Of a stretch of DNA of 64,000 nt, positions 26,528 through 34,568 are shown one piece after another; position 1 is the first letter of the stretch, and each line of letters begins with the position of its first letter. The stretch comes from CAZJWR01 sp964549765 (GTDB lineage Bacteria > Zixibacteria > MSB-5A5 > GN15 > JAAZOE01). The notes beneath the pieces were generated by a model. That model made no database searches, was not told the DNA's origin, and worked only from the letters and a program-made list of their open reading frames with translations. The DNA lies in contig CAZJWR010000008.1 of the NCBI GenBank assembly GCA_964549765.1, positions 1 through 64,000 on the forward strand, given 5' to 3'. The position numbers and the translations under genes were made by a program.

Positions 26528-28840
26528 TCACGGGCAGCACGGTTCAATCGGTGGTTGACCGCCCTTGAAAATGTACGTGATCAGATAAACAGCGTCGGCG
26601 ATGTTGGTAGCGTCGTCACCGTCGGCGTCGGCCATGCAGAGCGGATCGGGCGCGGGGCCGCCCTTGAAAATATACGTGATGATATGCACGGCGTCGCCCA
26701 CATTGACGGCGCGATCCCCGTCGGAATCGCCGCAAACATGCTGGCAGGCATCGCCGATATCGTTGCCGTCGCTGTCGGTTTGATCGGGATTGGGCGTATC
26801 CGGACAATTGTCGCACGAATCGGGTACAGCGTCGCTGTCGGCGTCGGCCAGGTCGTCGAATCCCGGACATAGATCGCAAACGTCGCCGACACCATCACCA
26901 TCGGTATCAAGCTGATCCTCATTGGCGACCGCAGGGCAATTGTCGCAAACGTCGCCGATACCGTCTTCGTCGTCATCGGCTTGGTCGGTGTTGGCCATCG
27001 ATGGGCAGTTGTCGATACAATCGGCGACCGTATCGAAATCGTAATCGAAGAAATCGTCCAACCCGGGACAGATATCGCACAGGTCGCCGGCGCCGTCGCG
27101 GTCGAAATCAGCCTGATCGGGGTTGTACAGACCAAGGCAATTATCACAGGGGTTGCCGACACCGTCGCCGTCCTCGTCGGTTTGATCCGGGTTGTAGTCC
27201 GCCGGACAATTGTCGAGACAGGCGATCAATCCGTCGCCGTCGATATCATTCGACGAATACCGCATCTTAATCCAGAAATCGAGCAGATCGATCGTCCCTT
27301 CCTCATCCTGGGCAACGGCCATGATACCTGCCTGTCCCCAGGCCAACGTGCCGTCCGGCATCCCAAACATCTGGTCGGGATGGAAATCAAAGGTCATGGT
27401 GAAACTGTCGCCCGGGTTGAGCGTCCCCGAATAGCCGGTCGCGCTGGTCCATCCGAGGGCCGGATAGTGGTCGGAGAAGTCGGTGGTGATGGCTATGGCC
27501 ATAGTTGGGTGCGTGTTGCGGAAAGTGAAGGTGCGGGAGAAATCCGTTGAGCAGTCATTGATGGTGGTATCGACGAAGCTCAGGTCGGTGGTGATCCATC
27601 GCGCCGGATGATTCATCAACTCGTGAGCGAGGCTGATCATGTACAGGTTGGAGCCGATATGCCGTTCGCAATGATCCTGCATTTCGGGCGGTGACGGCCA
27701 GAAATCGGTCGCGGTCTCGATCAGTATGGCGTACGTTTTCCGCCGGTTGTCCTGATTGACGTACTGCCAGCAGGCGGCGTCGCCGCCGAAACCGGGCAGG
27801 CCGCCGATGAGTCCGTACGTGTAGGAAATCATCATGGACAGGGTGCTGCAAATGTATTCGAATATATCGTTTTCGGGGCAGCCGAGTATGTCCGGCGCGC
27901 CGAACGGATACAAGACGACGTTGCCGTAAGAATGGAAGTTGATGGCGGCGACAAAATCATGAGCCTTGAAGAAATCACGCAACACGGCCGTTTCCGGCTC
28001 CGAAAACGGCCCGGTTCCGCAATAAATCAGGGATGTCGGATCGAATGACGAGTTGGATTCGAGTCCCCAGTTGAACGCCCAGTTGCGGTTGAGGTCGGTG
28101 CCGTACGAGCCGTCGTAGTTGGGCGTCCGATTCTTGCGCCACATGCCGCCGCCGTTGGGATTGGTCATTTGATTGTACACATACCCGTCGGGATTGATGA
28201 TCGGCACGAACCATATTTCCGTGGTATTGATAACATCCGCTATCTCCGGGTCGCCCTGGTTGTCGAGCAGATAATTGATGGTGCTCATGCATATTTCCAG
28301 ACCCATCGGTTCGCGAGCATGAATCAGGCCGTTGAACTGCACCTCCGGCTCATCGGTTTCATCGACATCGACATTATCCGATATTTTGAACGCGAAAATC
28401 GCCCGCCCCTCGTAGGAATACCCGATAGTATCCAGGCGGGTGATGGCCGGGTTGGCGGTGTGCAGGGCGGTGAGTTCCGCTATCGTTTCATCATAGGTAT
28501 GATACCCGCCCATGTCCTTGGTCGCGTCGAGACGCTTGCTATAGTATGTTTCCATATCGTCGATCATGACGCGGGCGTCGTAGTCGATGATAAGGATATC
28601 CCGGTCGCGCGACGCCGCGACGATTTCCCTGCTTCCATCCGGAAGCGTTCGGACGACGTCGAAACCGCCGCGATAAAACTCCGGCAGGCGGTCGGGTGAA
28701 AGCGGGGGGATGACGAGCAGGGAATGGTGTTCATAAACATCCGTGATTGCTCTGGGCTGTTCGGCGGCAATACCTAATGATGATAAAACCAGGATGATTG
28801 CGCTTGCCCGCATAAACCATCTCGTGATCCGTCGATACAT
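26528..28840 (-). CDS. Secreted M14 zinc carboxypeptidase with thrombospondin type 3 repeats and dockerin-like tail
   Basis: This 770-residue protein has a signal peptide (1-25), then an M14 peptidase domain to about residue 410. Zinc ligands are in LIHAREPMGLE, the conserved NPDGYVYN and GTDLNRNWAFNWG follow, the third ligand is in AINFHSYGNV, and the catalytic Glu is in LIETATDFWP. After a beta-rich domain come about five calcium-binding thrombospondin type 3 repeats (DxDGDGxGDxCDNCP) and a C-terminal pair of dockerin-like repeats (VNVGDAVHIITYIFKGG, NIADAVYLITYIFKGG) ending in CCP. It cleaves C-terminal residues of peptides outside the cell or at its surface. GAGGTG gives the start. Confidence 0.9.
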   Translation of the reverse strand: MYRRITRWFMRASAIILVLSSLGIAAEQPRAITDVYEHHSLLVIPPLSPDRLPEFYRGGFDVVRTLPDGSREIVAASRDRDILIIDYDARVMIDDMETYYSKRLDATKDMGGYHTYDETIAELTALHTANPAITRLDTIGYSYEGRAIFAFKISDNVDVDETDEPEVQFNGLIHAREPMGLEICMSTINYLLDNQGDPEIADVINTTEIWFVPIINPDGYVYNQMTNPNGGGMWRKNRTPNYDGSYGTDLNRNWAFNWGLESNSSFDPTSLIYCGTGPFSEPETAVLRDFFKAHDFVAAINFHSYGNVVLYPFGAPDILGCPENDIFEYICSTLSMMISYTYGLIGGLPGFGGDAACWQYVNQDNRRKTYAILIETATDFWPSPPEMQDHCERHIGSNLYMISLAHELMNHPARWITTDLSFVDTTINDCSTDFSRTFTFRNTHPTMAIAITTDFSDHYPALGWTSATGYSGTLNPGDSFTMTFDFHPDQMFGMPDGTLAWGQAGIMAVAQDEEGTIDLLDFWIKMRYSSNDIDGDGLIACLDNCPADYNPDQTDEDGDGVGNPCDNCLGLYNPDQADFDRDGAGDLCDICPGLDDFFDYDFDTVADCIDNCPSMANTDQADDDEDGIGDVCDNCPAVANEDQLDTDGDGVGDVCDLCPGFDDLADADSDAVPDSCDNCPDTPNPDQTDSDGNDIGDACQHVCGDSDGDRAVNVGDAVHIITYIFKGGPAPDPLCMADADGDDATNIADAVYLITYIFKGGQPPIEPCCP

Positions 28841-29260
28841 GGCACACCTCGCATATTAATAGTGACGGCGGCAGGGGTTCAGGAGGGGATGGCCTGAGTG
28901 ACAGAGCGCGACGTGAGTATTTTCCGGGACTACCCGAATTGCCTCATGATTATATCTACGAATTCGACGGCGAGAGTTTCCACTTTCTTGCACATCTTTA
29001 ACGAATTGTCGAAAATAGTCGGGGATTGACGGGTCGTTTCCCCTTATTCGCCTGCCCGCGTGGGTACACCCGGTTCATGTCTGTACGAAACGGAACACGA
29101 CGCGGGCCCTGAGACTGTGTTGTCGATTTCCTATCTCAATGCCTCGCAATTAACTCCCCCGTCAATGCGCGCCCGGCACGGACTTTGAGTACTGCTTCGT
29201 GAAAAGAGATGAGATGAGTTAAGCAATGTTAACGAACAACCCACAACAAGGAGTGTAGCG
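28841..29260. other. Divergent intergenic region, 420 bp
   Basis: The region separates the minus-strand carboxypeptidase from the plus-strand Gln-rich protein. It must hold both promoters. I see no convincing promoter pair, terminator or gene. Confidence 0.4.
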
Positions 29261-29863
29261 ATGAAAACACTGACGACATTCCTGAGCGTTCTCGCTCTCG
29301 TAGTCGGTATGATATTCCTTTCCGGCGGCTCAGCCTTGGCGCAGACCTGTGACAGCACCCGGGCCGGGTTCGTCGATATGAACGGCGACGGATTCAACGA
29401 CAATGCCCCCGACCATGACGGCGACGGCATCCCCAACGGGCAGGATCCCGACTGGATCATGAATCCACAGGACGGCACCGGATACCAACATAAGAACGGC
29501 AAGGGTATGGTCGACAAGGCAGCGGCCAAGGACGCCGGCACGCCGGCGGCTCAGAATCACGAGCAAAAGAAGCTCGGTCCCGCCGATGGTACCGGCAACC
29601 AGTATCAAAATCAGAATCAGAGTAAATATGAAAATGGGACATTGACCCGGACGCAGACCAGGGCTCAGTTCAAGCGGCAGTTCCAGAGCAAGGCTCAGGC
29701 GTTCACGCACACACAGACTATGAGCCAGGTGCGGCAGCAGCTCCGCGACGGCTCCTGCGGTGACGGCGCGGCTTCCGGCGGCGCCGGTTCAGGAACCGGT
29801 TCCGGCAGCGGCGTTTGCGACGGCACCGGCCCCAAGGGAAACGGTAAGGGCGGCAACAAGTAG
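29261..29863 (+). CDS. Secreted Gln/Gly-rich protein with one calcium-type repeat
   Basis: I do not recognise this 200-residue protein. It has a signal peptide (1-28, cut after ALA), one EF/thrombospondin-like calcium segment (DMNGDGFNDNAPDHDGDG) near residues 44-62, then a long low-complexity Gln/Asn/Lys region (QYQNQNQSK, QTRAQFKRQFQSKAQAF) and a Gly/Ser-rich C-terminus with two isolated cysteines. AAGGAG precedes the ATG. A beta-barrel gene follows after 69 bp, with a GC-rich hairpin (29876-29907) between. Confidence 0.75.
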   Translation: MKTLTTFLSVLALVVGMIFLSGGSALAQTCDSTRAGFVDMNGDGFNDNAPDHDGDGIPNGQDPDWIMNPQDGTGYQHKNGKGMVDKAAAKDAGTPAAQNHEQKKLGPADGTGNQYQNQNQSKYENGTLTRTQTRAQFKRQFQSKAQAFTHTQTMSQVRQQLRDGSCGDGAASGGAGSGTGSGSGVCDGTGPKGNGKGGNK

Positions 29864-29875
29864 TTGCCGGACGAC

Positions 29876-29907
29876 GGGCGGGCTGGACCCTCTCTGCCGG
29901 CCCGCCC
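29876..29907 (+). terminator. GC-rich hairpin between secreted protein and beta-barrel gene
   Basis: GGGCGGGC pairs with GCCCGCCC over 8 bp. No T run follows, so it may attenuate rather than end transcription into the barrel gene. Confidence 0.35.
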
Positions 29908-29932
29908 CTGATTAAATTCACGGAGGACGGCG

Positions 29933-31039
29933 ATGTACCGCATAGCATTTTTTCTGCTTGTTTTCGTCATGTCGAACACGGCGCCGATCATGGCAGCGGA
30001 AACCTCGGCGGGATTGGGAATGACCGGCGGATTTACCGATAACCTTTTTTCCGATTCCGGAAGAATTCATGATTCCTATACGACCCCGTATGTCTCCTTC
30101 AGCCTGTATCCGTCGTCGTCGCTGGAGCTGGCCGCCAATGCCTCGTATACGGCCTACCGGCAGATCCCCGATCTCGGATCGTTCCTGGTCGGGGGAAGTA
30201 TCAGCTATATCAAAGTGGATGACGCCCAGCCGGTGTCGTTTTTTGCATCCGGCGAGCTTTCCACCCGCCGCTACGGCGACCTATACAGCAACTACGATAA
30301 TATCCACGCCGGGGCGTCGCTGACGGTGCGTCACCGCGTCATGGCGCAGGCCTTCCTCAAAGCCGGGGCCGCTCTGTCCTCCAATGAGTATGTCAACGCC
30401 GTTACCGGAAGCAACCATGGATATGGCATATTCACCGGCCTGACAGCGACGATCCTTGAGAACAATAGCCTCGATATCGAAGCAGGATACGATATAACGC
30501 GGTTTCCGAACCTCGCCGGCGATTTATCCCGGAGACAGATGATGCAGACGGTCGATCCGACGACGGAAGAAGATCTGCGGACATTCTACTACAATCTCCA
30601 TTGGTCGCGACCGCTGGCCCCGCATACCGGAATCGGCCTGGGATACGCGGCCCGGCGATTTGTCGGTGATAACAACGCCGTCACCTACGGTCTGTCGCTG
30701 GATAATTTGTCGCCCTGGACGGCGTTTTGGGAAGGGAAAGCGGTCTCGGCCGACATCAAATCATTTATTATTCCCAACTTCATTGTGACCTCATCCGCCG
30801 AATATCGCGATATTTCATTCATGGACGCCCTGGAAACCTCCGGCGATGAATCTTATATCCGGACGCGCGCCGACCGGCGGACGACGGTTTCGCTGGTCGT
30901 TGCCCGTCCCATCGTCATCCAGCCGGGGACGGTGTTGCAGCCGACTATAGCCGGTGGATATATTGCCAATGATTCCACCGATCCGTTGTTCGATTACGAT
31001 TCTCTTTCGGTATCGGTGACTCTGGGCATGCACTTTTGA
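29933..31039 (+). CDS. Putative outer-membrane beta-barrel protein
   Basis: This 368-residue protein has a signal peptide (1-22), then alternating polar/hydrophobic strands with many aromatic girdle residues (PYVSFSLYPSSSLELAANASYTAY, TVSLVVARPIVIQPG), and it ends in the strand SVTLGMHF with a C-terminal Phe, the usual signal for barrel assembly. About 14-16 strands are plausible. I cannot name a substrate. GGAGG is eight bases upstream. It probably forms a unit with the Gln-rich secreted protein before it. Confidence 0.7.
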   Translation: MYRIAFFLLVFVMSNTAPIMAAETSAGLGMTGGFTDNLFSDSGRIHDSYTTPYVSFSLYPSSSLELAANASYTAYRQIPDLGSFLVGGSISYIKVDDAQPVSFFASGELSTRRYGDLYSNYDNIHAGASLTVRHRVMAQAFLKAGAALSSNEYVNAVTGSNHGYGIFTGLTATILENNSLDIEAGYDITRFPNLAGDLSRRQMMQTVDPTTEEDLRTFYYNLHWSRPLAPHTGIGLGYAARRFVGDNNAVTYGLSLDNLSPWTAFWEGKAVSADIKSFIIPNFIVTSSAEYRDISFMDALETSGDESYIRTRADRRTTVSLVVARPIVIQPGTVLQPTIAGGYIANDSTDPLFDYDSLSVSVTLGMHF

Positions 31040-31106
31040 GTTGGGTTTTTTCTCTTCTTAATCCTTGTCGGCATTGTTAAATTGCCCACGATAATATGCA
31101 ATCGAC

Positions 31107-31132
31107 GACCGACACGATCTCTCGTGTCGGTC
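31107..31132. promoter_or_regulatory. Perfect hairpin in the leader of the hydrolase gene
   Basis: GACCGACACGA pairs with its complement around TCTC, 22 nt before the hydrolase ATG. Without a T run it could be a leader structure or the end of the barrel transcript. Confidence 0.4.
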
Positions 31133-31154
31133 TGAAAATACATCGGAGTGATGC

Positions 31155-31910
31155 ATGAGTTCGAGCAAGGTGCGATTCACCGGCGGCAACGGCGATGAAC
31201 TGGCCGCGATTCTGGATATGCCCGATATGGGAAAGCCGGTCGCGTATGCGCTGTTCGCGCATTGTTTCACCTGTTCCAAGGACTACAAATCGGTCGTCAA
31301 TATCTCCCGGGCGCTGGTGCAAAAAGGCATTGGGGTGATGCGCTTCGATTTCACCGGGCTTGGCGAAAGCGAAGGGGATTTTTCGGAAACGACGTTTTCT
31401 TCCAATGTCGAAGACTTGTCAGCCGCCGCCGAGTACATGAATTCCGAACATGAAGGCCCGGCGATCCTGATCGGCCATTCCTTCGGCGGCGCCGCCGTGA
31501 TTCAGGCCGCCGGGAAGATCGAATCATCCCGGGCCGTCGCCGTTATCGCGACGCCGTACGATCCGTCTCACGTGGCCGATTTATTGCAATTGGAAAAACG
31601 GTTCGAGAAAAAGGATACGATCGATGTGACCATCTCGGCGCGGACGTTTCAATTGAAACGGAAATTCCTCGACGATTTGCGCCACGAAGCGATCAAACGG
31701 CCGCTGGCCGATCTGCGCAAGCCGTTGATCATATTTCATTCTCCGGCCGACGGTGTCGTCAGCATTGACAACGCCGCCAAAATTTTCCAGGCCGCCAAAC
31801 ACCCCAAAAGCTTCATTTCGCTCGATGGGGCCGACCATCTCCTCTCAAATCCCACCGATTCAAAATATGTCGGTTTTATCATCGCCGAATGGGCCATGAG
31901 ATATCTATAG
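31155..31910 (+). CDS. Alpha/beta hydrolase, OsmC-associated type without the OsmC domain
   Basis: This 251-residue protein has the alpha/beta hydrolase fold: oxyanion region LFAHCFTCSKD near residue 35, nucleophile elbow GHSFGGAA near 110, Asp in FHSPADGVV near 198 and His in DGADHLL near 233. The block FAHCFTCSKDYKSVVNISRAL is characteristic of hydrolases often fused to an OsmC domain of about 140 residues. Here the chain stops after the hydrolase and no OsmC gene is adjacent. Substrate unknown. GGAGTG precedes the ATG. Confidence 0.88.
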   Translation: MSSSKVRFTGGNGDELAAILDMPDMGKPVAYALFAHCFTCSKDYKSVVNISRALVQKGIGVMRFDFTGLGESEGDFSETTFSSNVEDLSAAAEYMNSEHEGPAILIGHSFGGAAVIQAAGKIESSRAVAVIATPYDPSHVADLLQLEKRFEKKDTIDVTISARTFQLKRKFLDDLRHEAIKRPLADLRKPLIIFHSPADGVVSIDNAAKIFQAAKHPKSFISLDGADHLLSNPTDSKYVGFIIAEWAMRYL

Positions 31911-32095
31911 CTCTCTTACACAGGTTTACTCTGCATGTGCAATCAAGAGGCATCGGTTTGCACACCCCGCCATGAATCAGAACCCATCTTATTGGCAATC
32001 ATGGCATATGCCGATCTCTTGAAACCGGCGCGATTTTTGCTCGTTTGCCTATGACCTATAGTATCTAACCCCCAGCTTCCTGGAAATGAGGTGCT

Positions 32096-32695
32096 ATGAA
32101 ACATCTCCTTACACTCCTTGGTTTCTGCTGTTTTCTCGTCATCGGCGCAATACCGGCTCATGCGGGAAGTTATACCTTCATTCCCAATCCAGCCGATCTG
32201 TATGACCTGGATCATTACAAGGCCTATGGATGGGGTCTGCAGTGGATGCATCCCGGAGAGGAAATCGTCGGTGCATCTTTGACGCTCAAGAATATCTACG
32301 ACTGGCAGGTCGAGAGGAATGATTCCCTCTACATTCATCTTATCGATAATCCGGTCGAGATCGGCGTCAAGGTTTACTCCGATGATCAGGGTGGCGGCGA
32401 CTTTTTCTCCGGCGCAGGTCCGTGGATCGGAACCTGGAGCGATCCGGGCGGCGGAAGTTCCACCGGCTTTGATCTGACGTACACTTTTGATGGTGGATTG
32501 CTTGCTGCCCTGAATGGCTTTGGGGCTGATGGTAATTTCGGCTTCGGATTCGACCCCGATTGTCACTATTACAATTCAGGAGCCGAGTTTACCGTTGATA
32601 CCAGAACGCCAACAATCCCTGAACCGGCGTCGCTGATTCTCCTCGGCCTCGGCCTGACCGGGTTGGGAGTCATCCGTCGCAGGAAAGTCGGCTGA
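32096..32695 (+). CDS. PEP-CTERM sorting-domain protein
   Basis: The 199-residue secreted protein has a signal peptide (1-22), a beta-rich body of about 145 residues (repeated strands with GIGxWSDPGGGSS-like loops), and a C-terminal PEPASLILLGLGLTGLGVIRRRK, which is the PEP motif, a membrane helix and an Arg-rich end of exosortase substrates. It would be processed by an exosortase encoded elsewhere. Function of the body unknown. GAGGTG precedes the ATG. Confidence 0.88.
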   Translation: MKHLLTLLGFCCFLVIGAIPAHAGSYTFIPNPADLYDLDHYKAYGWGLQWMHPGEEIVGASLTLKNIYDWQVERNDSLYIHLIDNPVEIGVKVYSDDQGGGDFFSGAGPWIGTWSDPGGGSSTGFDLTYTFDGGLLAALNGFGADGNFGFGFDPDCHYYNSGAEFTVDTRTPTIPEPASLILLGLGLTGLGVIRRRKVG

Positions 32696-32720
32696 AAAAG
32701 GCCTGATGACATAAGAGCAT

Positions 32721-32748
32721 AAAGACGGCGCCTCCGGCGCCGTCTTTT
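32721..32748. terminator. Bidirectional rho-independent terminator
   Basis: A perfect 12-bp stem AAAGACGGCGCC, loop TCC, and complement, with T residues after it on the plus strand and A residues before it. It separates the convergent PEP-CTERM and cytochrome genes. Confidence 0.9.
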
Positions 32749-32774
32749 CTATTTCTGCCATTCCTGTACTGGAA

Positions 32775-33356
32775 TTATTTTTTGGCGCTGGGCGGCGGAA
32801 CCGTCTGCGGCACCAAATTGTCGATTGGCGGCAGCGACTGCAAATAAGCGAATATCGCTCTGAGATCATCGTCCGTGAGTTTGCCGATATATTGCCACGG
32901 CATCGGCGGCAGGATAGCCTGTCCCGTTCCCATATGTTTCCCGGTGCGCATTGCTGCGATAAATGTGGTATCGGTATACGCCCACATGCCATATATCTTG
33001 GCCGGTGTGAGGTTTGCCGCAAAGCTGATTCCCCAGGGGCCGGCCCAGGCGGTCATCATGTTGGAAAAGGCGCCTCCCCACTTGTTCGGACCGATAATAT
33101 TGGCTGGATACGCCCCGATCGTGTCGTCCGGCGTATGCCCGGCGAGAAGCCGGGTCGTATCGGGTATCGGCCCCTGCGCCGTGAAAATTTTAGGCGAATG
33201 GCAATCGTTGCAGCCGCCCAGGTTGACCAGATAAGCGCCTCGGGCAACGGGATCCTCGGTCTTCTCGGCAGTGGCGGTTTTGCCCGAACAACCAAACATC
33301 AGGAAGGCTGCTGTCATTATAACGGCCACCGCATACACGACTCCACGGATGGACAT
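32775..33356 (-). CDS. Monoheme c-type cytochrome lipoprotein
   Basis: The 193-residue protein has a lipoprotein signal (AAFLMFGCSG, lipid on Cys near 23), one heme motif in LGGCNDCHSPK near 52, and a distal axial Met in LPPMPWQYIGKL followed by DDDLRAIFAYLQSLPP, the closing helix of class I cytochromes. It carries a single heme, unlike the other cytochromes in the window. It probably acts as a lipid-anchored periplasmic electron carrier. Its acceptor is not visible. Confidence 0.88.
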   Translation of the reverse strand: MSIRGVVYAVAVIMTAAFLMFGCSGKTATAEKTEDPVARGAYLVNLGGCNDCHSPKIFTAQGPIPDTTRLLAGHTPDDTIGAYPANIIGPNKWGGAFSNMMTAWAGPWGISFAANLTPAKIYGMWAYTDTTFIAAMRTGKHMGTGQAILPPMPWQYIGKLTDDDLRAIFAYLQSLPPIDNLVPQTVPPPSAKK

Positions 33357-33479
33357 AGGAAACCTCCAACGGCTTGAATGTGAATATAATTTGTATTTCC
33401 GTCTATGAACGGGACTTGATGGTGTTCAAATCTCCATGGCGATGCATCACGAATAATCGCCGCCCTCCTCGCAATGTTA

Positions 33480-34388
33480 TTATTCATCGCCCTCCGTAGC
33501 CATGAACGGAACCGGCAGGGGGGAGCGGACGTGAAGATCACGCTGCGGGAAGGGAATTTCGATTTTGTATTCCCGGAATTTGCGGGATATGGCGATGTTG
33601 ATTTCGGATTGGATGGTATAGTATTGCTTGGGATCGGCGATCCATACCCGGAGTTGCATATTCCACGAAGAATCGCCGAAACTGCGGAAGAGCACGTCGG
33701 GCTCGGGGTATTTCAGCACCAGCGAATTCTCGGCAGCGACTTCGTGCAGGGCCTTCAGGACGAGGTCGATATCGGAGTTGTACGAAACGCCGACGTCCAC
33801 CACCAGGCGGGTCTTGGGATCGCCGTGTGACCAGTTGATGACGCGGGTCGAGATGAAATCGGAATTCGGCACGATAATGGCGATGTTATTCAAGGAATTG
33901 ACCGTAGTCGAACGCATGTTTATGGACCGGACATCTCCCTCGGTATCACCCACGGTGACGCGGTCGCCGACCTTGATCGGCCGTTCGAACAAAAGGATCA
34001 GCCCGGCGATGAAATTCGAGGTGATATTCTGCAGGCCGAACCCGATGCCGACCGACAGCAGGCCGAAAATTACGGCCAGGCCGCTGAGATTGACGCCGAC
34101 GAATTGGAAAGCGAAAATCGCACCGATGATCATCAGGATATAATGGCTGATGCGCACCATCGTGAAGCGAATACCGCTCTCGATGTGAAACCGCATAAGG
34201 ATGCGTTTCAGGACGATTCGCGTCAGGATGCGAGAAATGACAAACACGATGGCGATGATGAGCAGAAACACGGTGAGCGAGGCAAGCGTCACGGGTTGCC
34301 CGTTGAGTTCGAACAGCTGATAGTGCATGACCTTGTCGACGGTGGCGAGAATGTCGGTCAGCGTTGCTGGAAGATTCATAGATATCAC
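33480..34388 (-). CDS. MscS-family small-conductance mechanosensitive channel
   Basis: The 302-residue protein has three N-terminal membrane helices (about 25-45, 65-85, 90-115) and the family pore and vestibule sequence GLLSVGIGFGLQNITSNFIAGLILLFERPIKVGDRVTVGD, followed by the beta domain (GDVRSINMRSTTV, NSDFISTRVINWS) and the C-terminal alpha/beta domain. It opens under membrane tension to release solutes in osmotic downshock. It lies alone on the minus strand between other single genes. Confidence 0.93.
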   Translation of the reverse strand: MISMNLPATLTDILATVDKVMHYQLFELNGQPVTLASLTVFLLIIAIVFVISRILTRIVLKRILMRFHIESGIRFTMVRISHYILMIIGAIFAFQFVGVNLSGLAVIFGLLSVGIGFGLQNITSNFIAGLILLFERPIKVGDRVTVGDTEGDVRSINMRSTTVNSLNNIAIIVPNSDFISTRVINWSHGDPKTRLVVDVGVSYNSDIDLVLKALHEVAAENSLVLKYPEPDVLFRSFGDSSWNMQLRVWIADPKQYYTIQSEINIAISRKFREYKIEIPFPQRDLHVRSPLPVPFMATEGDE

Positions 34389-34506
34389 CCCGGCTTTGGT
34401 GAATTGCCGATCACACAGTCATTGATCCCATAACATACGGCCCAAGCCGCGTCGACGCCAATAAAAAAGACAGCTTCTATTCGGCGCCGTTTCGTTCCGG
34501 AACCGC

Positions 34507-34535
34507 TTGACGCGGAGCGATTTTGGGATTACAAT
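34507..34535 (+). promoter_or_regulatory. Sigma-70 promoter for the M3 peptidase gene
   Basis: TTGACG (5/6) and TACAAT (5/6) are 17 bp apart, about 35 bp before the ATG at 34569. Confidence 0.7.
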
Positions 34536-34568
34536 CAGGTTTCATGTTTTGCCCAAAGGAGAACGGTC

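Noticed and set aside
31107..31132. Terminator of the beta-barrel gene
   Set aside because: The stem is good, but there is no T run and it is 22 nt from the next start codon, so it is listed as a leader hairpin of unknown role.
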